Shown here: one piece after another, positions 8,391 through 15,138 of the stretch | Layout: each line of letters starts with the position of its first letter | How positions within the stretch are numbered: position 1 is the stretch's first letter | Source: JAYPUA01 sp038133845 | Lineage (GTDB): Bacteria > SAR324 > NAC60-12 | Reading direction: 5' to 3' | Length of the DNA stretch: 20,703 nucleotides | Assembly: GCA_038133845.1 (NCBI GenBank) | Contig: JAYPUA010000050.1 | Coordinates: forward strand, 1 to 20,703 | Notes under the pieces: generated by a model | What the model saw: only the letters and a program-made list of their open reading frames with translations | The model's database searches: none | Told to the model about the DNA's origin: nothing | Program-made: the position numbers and the translations under genes

Positions 8391-8561
8391 GACAATTGTG
8401 AATACGAAGATAGATTTTGTGAGAAAAAAGGAGTGTTGATCCTTAATGGCGCAAAATGGTCAGGAAATCTCTGATTTACAAAAATGACAATAGGGGCCAG
8501 GTGAGGATTTGACGGTTTTCGTCCCAGGAAAGCACGCTGAGGGTGGAAACGCTTTACGGCC

Positions 8562-8583
8562 GCGCAGAGTTGGGCCTCTGCGC
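8562..8583 (-). terminator. GC-rich hairpin after the DUF4198 gene
   Basis: GCGCAGAG (8562-8569) and CTCTGCGC (8576-8583) form a perfect 8-bp stem with a six-base loop, 32 bases beyond the minus-strand stop codon. On that strand it is followed by gccgtaaagcgtttcc, which has only a poor T-run. It is either a weak intrinsic terminator or an RNA-stabilising end. Confidence 0.45.
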
Positions 8584-8615
8584 AACCAACAAGGGAGAGG
8601 AATTGGGGAAGGAGT

Positions 8616-9413
8616 TCAGAAACGGAGGGTCATGGAGGCCCAGTAGCTTTTCCAAACGGCTCCGTTGCTGCCGTCCAATTCCACCAAATGGACCGCGTTG
8701 AGCAGCAGCACTCCCTTTGCGGGCAACTGAATCTGCGCTCGCCCTTCGCTCGAGGTCCGTACGACCTCCTCGTTCTCAGGTTCCGGGGTCTCTTCCCGGA
8801 AAATCCGGACCTGCGTATCTGCCAGAGGCTTGCCCTGCCAGAACAGACGAATGGGCAGCTGCTTTTCAGAAGAGGTGAAGGGGTTGCGCTCGGCCAGCAG
8901 CTCCAAAGGCATGCCGACCAGGCGGTCTTCTCCAACTCCGGAGCCGACCGGAACCAGCGCCTTGGCGCAGCGGACGTAATCTTCCTCAAAGCCGAACTCC
9001 GGGAGTCCGCGAGCCTGATGACGCTGGGGCAGGTCGGTGAGTCCTTCATAGCCGATGAACTTTTGAAACTGTTCCCGAGAGAGGTACTTCAGGCGGTCTG
9101 GGGTGGACCGGTACTGGAGCACATGCAGCCCTTCGGTTCGGGCCGGGACAGAGAGCGCGGGCGTGTCGCCCATCATGCCCGCCACAGGACGCACACCCTG
9201 CGGATCGAAGATTTGAAACTCTTCAAACCATGAGGCAATATAGGGTTGCTGATTGCCTTTGAGATGCTGTCCCACCTTGATGCGCGCAACCACAGGTTGT
9301 CCTGGAGAAAACCGGGGCTGAACCGGCTCGATCCAAAATTCATGGGCATGCAAACCACCAATTCCAAGCCATAGGACACAGAGCGTGATCCATCTTTTTC
9401 CGAGAACATTCAT
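8616..9413 (-). CDS. Periplasmic DUF4198-type protein (metal-uptake associated family)
   Basis: 265 residues from ATG 9413. Residues 1-23 form a signal peptide (arginine/lysine start, then WITLCVLWLGIGGLHA) with processing likely before H-E-F-W. The mature N-terminus HEFWIEP and the following beta-rich Ig-like segments, with a late GKPLADTQVRIF stretch, match DUF4198 proteins (often annotated near NikM/NikK nickel or cobalt uptake). Histidines and acidic residues near the mature N-terminus could bind metal. It is divergent from a HupE/UreJ-type membrane protein, which supports a shared role in metal import; that role is inferred. The frame is open upstream of 9413, but the signal peptide fixes the start. 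Confidence 0.7.
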   Translation of the reverse strand: MNVLGKRWITLCVLWLGIGGLHAHEFWIEPVQPRFSPGQPVVARIKVGQHLKGNQQPYIASWFEEFQIFDPQGVRPVAGMMGDTPALSVPARTEGLHVLQYRSTPDRLKYLSREQFQKFIGYEGLTDLPQRHQARGLPEFGFEEDYVRCAKALVPVGSGVGEDRLVGMPLELLAERNPFTSSEKQLPIRLFWQGKPLADTQVRIFREETPEPENEEVVRTSSEGRAQIQLPAKGVLLLNAVHLVELDGSNGAVWKSYWASMTLRF

Positions 9414-10584
9414 GGGGCTGACGTTGTTTTCTGAACGCAGGTTGAGCACCTCTTTCAGGCGCGTGAGCCGAGCAGTGTTGCTGGGGCTGCTTCTGCTGGG
9501 ACTCCCGGGGTGGGGGAAGGCCCACGAGGTGCGGCCGGCGATTGCGACGATGAGTGTCACTCCGGATGGTCAATACTCCATCACGATCAGCCTCAATCTG
9601 GAAGCTCTTCTTGCTGGAATCGGCCCGGCCCACGAGGACACGAACGACTCTCCGAACGCTTCACGCTACAACACGCTGCGCCTGCTCCCGCCTGAAGAAC
9701 TGCGCCAGAGGTTTTCCGGGTTCAAAGAGACCTTCCTCAACGGCTTGGAGCTTCGCTTTGGCGAAGCACGAGGCACCCCTCAGGTCAGCACGCTAGTGAT
9801 CCCGGAGGTTGGAGACTCCGAGTTGGCACGCATCTCCGAAATCAAGTTGGACGGAACGGTTCCTCACGGTGCCAGCTCGGTGATCTGGCGCTGGAGCGAG
9901 GAGTTTGGCTCCAGCGTGATCCGGATGCTGCCCAAAGAAGGCACCTCCGGGTTCTCTGCGTGGCTGCAGAACGGAGCCCCGAGTGACCCGATCCCTCTTG
10001 AAGGGATTGACCAGCGAAGTGGTTGGGAACGTTTTCTCGACTTTGTGATCATTGGGTTCACTCACATTGTGCCGTTGGGCATGGACCACATCCTGTTTGT
10101 CTTGGGCATCTTCTTGCTCAGTGCCCAGTGGGGGCCTCTGCTGAGGCAGGTGACGGCCTTCACCATAGCGCACTCCATCACGCTGGCTTTGAGCATTTAT
10201 GACGTGGTGTCCTTGCCGCCACAGATTGTTGAGCCGCTGATTGCGGCATCCATCATCTATGTGGGCGTGGAAAATCTGTTCACCCGCCATCTGCAGAAGT
10301 GGCGCCCCGTCGTGGTCTTCGGGTTCGGGTTGTTGCATGGGCTGGGATTTGCGGGCGTGCTGGCCGAGATTGGACTGCCTCCGGAGGCCTTCATGTCCGG
10401 GCTCCTGGCCTTCAATATCGGGGTCGAGTTGGGACAGGTCACCGTGCTCGCAATCGCCTTTCTTGCCGTGGGCATGTGGGGACGCAATCGCGATTGGTAC
10501 CGGCCCTGGGTGGTGGTCCCGGGTTCGCTGGGGGTTTCGGTGATGGGGGGGTGGTGGCTGATTGAGCGGACCTTGCTCAACTGA
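9412..10584 (+). CDS. HupE/UreJ-family membrane protein
   Basis: 390 residues if ATG 9412 is used. Residues about 20-37 form a signal-peptide core (AVLLGLLLLGLPGWGKA), followed by an extracytoplasmic beta-rich domain of about 170 residues. From about 207 to the end there are six or so membrane segments. The HupE/UreJ metal motif appears as HIVPLGMDHILF (218-229), with later conserved segments AHSITLAL and GLLHGLGFAGVL. Relatives are putative Ni/Co transporters; this long form with an extracytoplasmic domain is the HupE/UreJ_2 type. The ATG overlaps the start codon of the opposing DUF4198 gene. An internal GTG at 9463 would still leave a full signal peptide and is a real alternative start. Confidence 0.8.
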   Translation: MGLTLFSERRLSTSFRRVSRAVLLGLLLLGLPGWGKAHEVRPAIATMSVTPDGQYSITISLNLEALLAGIGPAHEDTNDSPNASRYNTLRLLPPEELRQRFSGFKETFLNGLELRFGEARGTPQVSTLVIPEVGDSELARISEIKLDGTVPHGASSVIWRWSEEFGSSVIRMLPKEGTSGFSAWLQNGAPSDPIPLEGIDQRSGWERFLDFVIIGFTHIVPLGMDHILFVLGIFLLSAQWGPLLRQVTAFTIAHSITLALSIYDVVSLPPQIVEPLIAASIIYVGVENLFTRHLQKWRPVVVFGFGLLHGLGFAGVLAEIGLPPEAFMSGLLAFNIGVELGQVTVLAIAFLAVGMWGRNRDWYRPWVVVPGSLGVSVMGGWWLIERTLLN

Positions 10585-10684
10585 GACTTGCGGAAGAGGT
10601 GGGAAGGTTCGTATTTCGAGGAGCAGGTTCACGTGAGGCCCCTCAAGCAAATACACAACACGTTTTCAAGGTGAGAGAGACCGT

Positions 10685-11821
10685 ATGAGTTATGATGTGA
10701 TTGTTGCGGGGCTGGGAGGCATGGGCAGCGTGGCGGCTTGGCAGTTGGCCCGGCGAGGTCACTCCGTCTTGGGCTTGGAACGCTTCACGGCCGGGCACGA
10801 CCAAGGCTCCAGCCATGGAGATAGCCGGGTCATTCGGCTGGCCTACTTCGAGGACCCTGCCTACGTGCCTCTGCTCCAGCGCGCGTTTGAACTCTGGCGG
10901 GAGATCGAAGCCGAGTCCGGAGAGGACCTGATGACCCTCACCGGGGGCATGATGATCGGGGCCGAGGACTCCCAGACGGTTGCCGGGGCTCTGCGCTCGG
11001 CCCAGGAGTGGGGTCTGCCTCACGAGATGCTCTCTGCCGAAGAGGCCCGGAGGCGCTATCCGCACTTTCAGCTGCAAGAGGGGGAGATCGCCTTTTACGA
11101 AGAGAACGCCGGGTTCGTTCGTCCGGAACGCAGCAGCCTCGCCCACCTTGACCGAGCTCGGACGCATGGAGCTGAGCTGCACTTTGAGGAGAGCATCTCC
11201 TCCTGGAGACCTGAAGGCGACGGGGTGGTGGTGACCACCAACCGGGGGACGTACCGGGCAAATCGGCTGGTGATTGCGGGAGGAGCCTGGAGTCCGGAAC
11301 TGCTTGCCGACCTGCAGCTTCCGCTGGAGGTGCAGCGCCTGACGCTGTTCTGGTTCCAGCCCACGGGAAGCCTGGACCTGTGGCTGCCTGAGCGGATGCC
11401 GGTCTACATCTGGGAAAGTCGGGAGTTCGAACAAATCTACGGATTTCCTGCGATTGACGGGCCCTCCGGAGGTGCGAAGGTGGCCTACTTCCGGGTTGGC
11501 CCCACCGTCACGCGCCCGGAAGATGTAGACCGCGATGTCGCTCCGCAGGAGGTGGAGCGGATGCGCCTGCCGCTGGCCTCTCGGATGCCACAACTGAACG
11601 GCTCTTTTTTGCGAGCCAAAACGTGCCTGTATACCAATAGCCCGGACGAGCACTTCTTTCTTGGGCTGCACCCGGAGTTTCCCCAAGTTTCGCTGGCGGC
11701 AGGATTTTCCGGACACGGGTTCAAGTTTGCCAGCGTGATCGGGGAAGTCCTGGCTGACCTGGCCACCGAGCAGAAGACCGCACACCCCATCGCCCTCTTT
11801 GCCCCCCAGCGCTTTGCCTAG
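10685..11821 (+). CDS. FAD-dependent amine oxidase of the monomeric sarcosine / N-methyl-L-tryptophan oxidase family
   Basis: 378 residues from ATG 10685, with GGTGAGAGAGA as a Shine-Dalgarno region. Residues 9-15 (GLGGMGS) are the dinucleotide-binding glycine loop, and ER at 34-35 ends the second strand. GSSHGDSRVIRLAY is the family flavin-contact segment. C314 lies in KTCLYTNSPDEHFFLG, the place where MSOX/MTOX bind FAD covalently, and AAGFSGHGFKF closes the active site. Known members oxidise secondary N-methyl amino acids to imine, formaldehyde and peroxide; the substrate here is unknown. It heads a plus-strand run with the hydratase (34-base gap), coaE and the kinase-like gene. Confidence 0.88.
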   Translation: MSYDVIVAGLGGMGSVAAWQLARRGHSVLGLERFTAGHDQGSSHGDSRVIRLAYFEDPAYVPLLQRAFELWREIEAESGEDLMTLTGGMMIGAEDSQTVAGALRSAQEWGLPHEMLSAEEARRRYPHFQLQEGEIAFYEENAGFVRPERSSLAHLDRARTHGAELHFEESISSWRPEGDGVVVTTNRGTYRANRLVIAGGAWSPELLADLQLPLEVQRLTLFWFQPTGSLDLWLPERMPVYIWESREFEQIYGFPAIDGPSGGAKVAYFRVGPTVTRPEDVDRDVAPQEVERMRLPLASRMPQLNGSFLRAKTCLYTNSPDEHFFLGLHPEFPQVSLAAGFSGHGFKFASVIGEVLADLATEQKTAHPIALFAPQRFA

Positions 11822-11855
11822 AGGGAGACTCCCCAACCTTCTTCAATGTGACCTG

Positions 11856-12641
11856 ATGACTGCTCCCGATATCGCCTCTGCCGCCCGACACTTCCAGGAA
11901 AACCTGGACACCGGCGACCGTATTCCTGAACTTCCGGAAGCCTGGCGTCCGCGAACTGTTGCCGAAGGGTGGGCCATTCAGCAGGCGTTTGCCCAGGCAT
12001 TCCGAGCCCCCGTAGCCGGCTGGAAGATCGCGGCGACCAGCAAGGCCGGGCAGGCACACATCAACGTCGATGGCCCGCTGCCCGGGAGAATCCTGGGAGA
12101 ACGCCTGATTCCGGACCATGTGACCATAGAACTCGCGCCCAACCTGATGCGGGTGATTGAGGCCGAGTTCGCGTTTGTCCTTGGAGAAGACCTGGCTCCC
12201 CGGGAGACGCCCTACACGGTCGACGAGGTGATGGAATGCGTCACCGATCTGTGCCTGACCATGGAGGTCCCGGACTCTCGCTTCACTGATTTCACCAAGG
12301 TGGGCAAGGCCCAGCTGCTCGCCGACAACGCCTGCGCCTGGTGGTTGGTGGAGAGCCCTCCGGTGGAAGCCGACTGGCGCAAGGTCGACCTGAGTCAGCA
12401 GGTCGTCAAGGTCTACCGCAACGGAGAGCTTGCGGCGACCGGCTCGGGTGCGAATGTTCTGGGGGATCCTCGAGTCGCCTTGGCCTGGCTAGTCAACGAA
12501 CTGGGCGCTCTTGAGACAACAGTTTGCTCCGGAGAGTTGGTCACCACGGGAACCTGTGTGGTCCCGGTTCCCGTCGCTCCGGAAGATGAAATGATCGCCG
12601 ATTTTGGGGCGCTCGGCTCACTTCGCGTCCACTTCGGATGA
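11856..12641 (+). CDS. 2-keto-4-pentenoate hydratase / 4-oxalocrotonate decarboxylase family protein (MhpD-like)
   Basis: 261 residues from ATG 11856. GWKIAATS (55-62) is the conserved substrate-side segment. The metal-binding carboxylates fall at E102 and E104 (VIEAEFAFVLGEDL) and E137 (CLTMEVPDSRF). ADNACAWW and the C-terminal GELVTTGTC/PVPV segment also match the FAH-fold hydratase family. Relatives add water to 2-hydroxypentadienoates in meta-cleavage pathways or decarboxylate oxalocrotonate. No other aromatic-degradation gene lies nearby, so the substrate remains open. The stop overlaps the coaE start by four bases (ATGA, 12638-12641), indicating translational coupling. Confidence 0.85.
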   Translation: MTAPDIASAARHFQENLDTGDRIPELPEAWRPRTVAEGWAIQQAFAQAFRAPVAGWKIAATSKAGQAHINVDGPLPGRILGERLIPDHVTIELAPNLMRVIEAEFAFVLGEDLAPRETPYTVDEVMECVTDLCLTMEVPDSRFTDFTKVGKAQLLADNACAWWLVESPPVEADWRKVDLSQQVVKVYRNGELAATGSGANVLGDPRVALAWLVNELGALETTVCSGELVTTGTCVVPVPVAPEDEMIADFGALGSLRVHFG

Positions 12642-13309
12642 GCCCCGAGGCGTCGCAAACGGCACCACGACTCCTGGGGCTGACCGGAGGGATCGGCTCC
12701 GGAAAGTCAACGGCAGCCCGATGGTTCTCCGAGTTGGGACTCCCGACTCTCAGTGCAGATGAGTTGGGGCACCGGCTCCTGCAGCCCGGACACCCTGCGG
12801 TAGGGGAGATCGTCTCGACATTCGGTCCTGATGTGGTGGAGGCTTCAGGAGCAGTGAACCGGGTCCGCCTGGGAAGTCTCGTGTTTTCCGACGCACAGGC
12901 CCTGCAGCGGCTGAACGAGATCACGCATCCCCGGATTGCCCAATTGGTTGAGGAGGAGTCCGCTCGGTTGGCCTTGGAACGTCCGGACCGCTGGGTGGTG
13001 CTGGAGGCGGCGTTGCTGCTGGAGGCGAGGTGGTCGACATTCTGCGAGCAGATCTGGGTTGTGGAAAGCCCGCCGGAGGTAGTGATCGAGAGGCTCCGGG
13101 CCCGCAACGGCTTCACTGCGGAGCAGGCGCAGGCCCGCCTGGATGCTCAACTCTCCAACGAGGCCCGCCGAGTACAGGCCTTGGTGGTCTTGCAGAACGA
13201 TTCGACTCTGGAACGTTTTCACGCCCAGTGGTACGCTGCTGTCCGGAAGCACCTGAAGCCCCTGGATTCGCACAGGTCCCAATCTGATCCTGGACTGAAG
13301 AGGTCATGA
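12638..13309 (+). CDS. coaE: Dephospho-CoA kinase
   Basis: 223 residues from ATG 12638. The P-loop GLTGGIGSGKST is at residues 14-25. It is followed by LSADELGHRLLQPG, the acceptor-binding segment (commonly D-A-D in the family, here S-A-D), then NEITHPRI and the LEAALLLEA stretch. R-x-RNGFTAEQAQARLDAQ is the lid region. The enzyme phosphorylates the ribose 3'-hydroxyl of dephospho-CoA with ATP, the last step of coenzyme A synthesis. The C-terminal tail of about 15 residues is not conserved. It overlaps both neighbours by ATGA arrangements (start 12638-12641; stop with the next ATG at 13306). Confidence 0.95.
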   Translation: MSPEASQTAPRLLGLTGGIGSGKSTAARWFSELGLPTLSADELGHRLLQPGHPAVGEIVSTFGPDVVEASGAVNRVRLGSLVFSDAQALQRLNEITHPRIAQLVEEESARLALERPDRWVVLEAALLLEARWSTFCEQIWVVESPPEVVIERLRARNGFTAEQAQARLDAQLSNEARRVQALVVLQNDSTLERFHAQWYAAVRKHLKPLDSHRSQSDPGLKRS

Positions 13310-14238
13310 TGAAACAGCCGATGCACCTGATCGTTGATACTCACCTGAGGCCTAGCATCTCGCTCTTCTGGCAGCGCCACGGCCTGCGGATCATGGAGCA
13401 GCTGGTGCCCAACGAGTTCTCCTGCACCTCTCGGGGAAACGGACTCTCCAGTGTCTTCGCCAAGGCGATCTGGGGCGGGCACAAGAAGATCGTGTTGATT
13501 GCTCCGCCGGAAGGCATCCGGGAGGCCTTCAACGAGTTGATGAAGGCTGGGCCCGAGTGCCGGGCTTCGCTGATGGTGGGATTCTGGCCGCTGACCTGGC
13601 TCGAAGTTGCCACTTGGCTGATGCAGTTCTCCCGGAGCCTCACGCCGTTCCTGCAGGTCTTCCGAGCCGGACACGCAATGCCGGTGGACGTGGTGAAGGT
13701 GCAGTACCTCACGGACGAACTGCACACTACCTACTTTTGGGATGAATTCCTGCTCAGCAGTACCCACCCCTCTGCACACTCGGTGTGCTTCGTCGATGAT
13801 GCGGACTACACACACTCCGGCGCGGCGCGCTACCGGATCCTGTTTCACGAACAACAGTTGAGTTCTCTCTCAGCAAGCCCGGGAGAGTTCTCTCGGAACC
13901 CGATGCTGCGCCTGTTTGCCAGCGCGAAGGATCCAAGACGCCTCCGATTGCAGAGCCGGCCGTTGCCGGATCAACTGGTGCGCACGGCTCAGCAGTTGGA
14001 AATTCAGGGCAACTGGGCCAACTTGATCCTGCATTCGCTGGAAGTCCGCGACCCGGTCCAGTCGGTCCACTTTGAGGTGGTTCGGCGTGCCTTCTCCCTG
14101 ATGGTTCCGATGATTCCAATCCGCTCTCCGGAGCCGATCCGAGAGCGCCTGTTGCCTCTGCCGGTCCGCAACGTGGCCACGGCCCGCGAACTGCCCCGGA
14201 ACTCCATGCGCTCCGGAAAGAAGAACGACTCGGGCTGA
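13306..14238 (+). CDS. Degenerate diacylglycerol-kinase-like protein (probably not catalytic)
   Basis: 310 residues from ATG 13306, which overlaps the coaE TGA. The ATG directly after it (13309) has better spacing from the GAGG Shine-Dalgarno and is equally plausible. I recognise no family at first sight. Residues 40-135 align by pattern with the catalytic domain of DAGK/YegS-type lipid kinases: a Rossmann-like stretch GGHKKIVLIA, then APPEG-IREAFNELMK where kinases have GGDGT-(I/V)NEV-x-NG, then LMVGFWPLTWLEVATWL where they have LG(I/L)-P-x-GTANDFA, then MPVDVVKV for x-(I/V)D-x-G/A-x-V. The nucleotide-binding GGDGT and the GTxND are both replaced. The fold assignment is inference; a regulatory or lipid-binding role without ATP is possible. 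Confidence 0.6.
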   Translation: MMKQPMHLIVDTHLRPSISLFWQRHGLRIMEQLVPNEFSCTSRGNGLSSVFAKAIWGGHKKIVLIAPPEGIREAFNELMKAGPECRASLMVGFWPLTWLEVATWLMQFSRSLTPFLQVFRAGHAMPVDVVKVQYLTDELHTTYFWDEFLLSSTHPSAHSVCFVDDADYTHSGAARYRILFHEQQLSSLSASPGEFSRNPMLRLFASAKDPRRLRLQSRPLPDQLVRTAQQLEIQGNWANLILHSLEVRDPVQSVHFEVVRRAFSLMVPMIPIRSPEPIRERLLPLPVRNVATARELPRNSMRSGKKNDSG

Positions 14239-14250
14239 GCCGGAGGCTCA
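14236..14250 (+). other. Shared stop-codon hairpin between convergent genes
   Basis: TGAGCC (14236-14241), a three-base loop gga, and GGCTCA (14245-14250) form a perfect palindrome. Its two ends are the plus-strand TGA of the kinase-like gene and the minus-strand TGA of the XRE-cupin gene. There is no T-run on either side, so it is at best a weak bidirectional terminator. Confidence 0.4.
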
Positions 14251-14844
14251 CCACTGAGGCAACTGGGTCCCCCGGAGCAGGTTGACCATGAATCCGACTG
14301 CCGGATCGGGGCCGAGGCTGATCAGATGATGCTGAGCGTCCGTCTGATAGCGAAGGGTCTCTCCGGCGACCACAGTCTCTCGGGAGTCTTCGATGATGAC
14401 CTGAACGGCTCCGCTACTCAGCGTGATGCTCTCCAGGCTTCCCGGACCGTGTGAGTCTGAGATCAACTCGGCCTGAGGCTCGGCCTCGAAGTGGTACCAC
14501 TGAAAGGTCGCCACGCTCCCCAGCGTTCCCAGAATTCGGAGCCGAAACGTGCCCTGCGGGTTGCTTACCTCCGGGGTCGAGTGCACGGGGAGCTTTTCAA
14601 AGAGGCTTCCTGGATCGCTGGACGCGAGCAGGTCCTCCAACGGCATCTCCAGCGCTTGGGTGATGCGCCAGATCGTGGAGAGCGTGGGGTTGCTCAGGTC
14701 CCGTTCGATCTGCGAGAGAATCGCCTTGGAGACTCCGGACTGCGTCGCCAGGTCGTCCAGGGTCAATTGCTTGGAGTGCCGCAGCTTCTGAATCGCTTGC
14801 CCTACCTTGGGCGGTGGAGCGAAATCCCGGGTCGGCGTCTTCAT
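14248..14844 (-). CDS. XRE-family transcriptional regulator with C-terminal cupin domain
   Basis: 198 residues from ATG 14844. Residues about 14-68 are an HTH_3/XRE domain: KVGQAIQKLRHSKQLTLDD, then LATQSGVSKAILSQIERDLSNPTLSTIWRI with the recognition helix, then ALEMPLEDLL. Residues about 95-190 form a cupin beta-barrel (a stretch ending SLESITLSSGAVQVIIED, then GETLRYQTDAQHH). XRE-cupin proteins (SutR and PuuR types) usually repress nearby amino-acid, amine or sulfur genes in response to a small ligand bound in the cupin. The upstream region carries a strong divergent promoter with a dyad, which is the likely autoregulated operator. Targets beyond the gap cannot be seen. No Shine-Dalgarno is visible and the putative transcript is nearly leaderless. 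Confidence 0.88.
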   Translation of the reverse strand: MKTPTRDFAPPPKVGQAIQKLRHSKQLTLDDLATQSGVSKAILSQIERDLSNPTLSTIWRITQALEMPLEDLLASSDPGSLFEKLPVHSTPEVSNPQGTFRLRILGTLGSVATFQWYHFEAEPQAELISDSHGPGSLESITLSSGAVQVIIEDSRETVVAGETLRYQTDAQHHLISLGPDPAVGFMVNLLRGTQLPQW

Positions 14845-14874
14845 GTGGCTGGATTTGATTTAGTGAACAACAAT

Positions 14875-14903
14875 TTGACAAACTTAAGGTAAGTCAGTAT
14901 ATT
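14875..14903 (+). promoter_or_regulatory. Near-consensus sigma-70 promoter pointing toward the gap
   Basis: TTGACA (14875-14880, perfect -35), a 17-base spacer, and TATATT (14898-14903, five of six to the -10). Transcription would start near 14910 and run into the assembly gap. It is the strongest promoter match I found in the window. A weaker opposite promoter for the XRE-cupin gene overlaps it (minus strand TTGTCA at 14881-14876, 17 bases, TCAAAT at 14858-14853). Confidence 0.7.
14882..14894 (+). promoter_or_regulatory. Candidate operator dyad ACTTA-AGG-TAAGT
   Basis: A perfect 5-3-5 inverted repeat lies exactly in the spacer between the -35 and -10 boxes. Such a site could be occupied by the neighbouring XRE-cupin dimer and block the plus-strand promoter and, upstream of its start, the regulator's own. 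The link to that regulator is inferred from position. Confidence 0.5.
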
Positions 14904-14981
14904 CCCCACTCCTCAACGCTCAAGTGAGGAATGCTCCGGGAGCCAGAGGTCGTGTGGAACGCTTCCGGACGTTTGGGGGCA

Positions 14982-15081
14982 NNNNNNNNNNNNNNNNNNN
15001 NNNNNNNNNNNNNNNNNNNNNNNNNNNNNNNNNNNNNNNNNNNNNNNNNNNNNNNNNNNNNNNNNNNNNNNNNNNNNNNNN
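14982..15081. other. Assembly gap (100 N)
   Basis: Exactly 100 undetermined bases, the usual placeholder for a scaffold join of unknown length. Genes could be missing here: the strong promoter at 14875 points into it, and only 57 known bases precede the moeB start on the far side. Open frames that read through it are artefacts. Confidence 0.99.
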
Positions 15082-15096
15082 GCAAGCCCTTCGTAG

Positions 15097-15121
15097 GCTG
15101 GGTTGAGGAACGATACCCAGC
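15097..15121 (+). repeat. Palindromic intergenic repeat upstream of moeB
   Basis: GCTGGGT (15097-15103) and ACCCAGC (15115-15121) form a perfect 7-bp stem with an 11-base loop, tgaggaacgat. The surrounding wording CGTAGGCTGGGTTGAGGAAC resembles a dispersed GTAGG(T/C)TGGGTTGAG...ACCCA repeat that I recall from many unrelated bacterial genomes. It touches the gap edge and may be why assembly broke. It ends 17 bases before the moeB start. Confidence 0.55.
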
Positions 15122-15138
15122 AACGCTTCTGAGAACGC

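Larger units (their letters stand above)
8315..8615 (-). other. Intergenic leader region of ilvB (301 bp without a gene)
   Basis: This stretch is visibly more A+T-rich than its neighbours between 8341 and 8500, and I find no credible open frame on either strand. It holds a possible terminator for the upstream DUF4198 gene at 8562-8583 and a possible ilvB promoter at 8362-8390. I searched for a leader peptide rich in Leu/Val/Ile codons and for a T-box specifier pattern and saw neither convincingly. Confidence 0.6.

Noticed and set aside
8315..8615. T-box or attenuator leader upstream of ilvB
   Set aside because: I found no specifier-loop/antiterminator pattern and no short frame rich in branched-chain codons.
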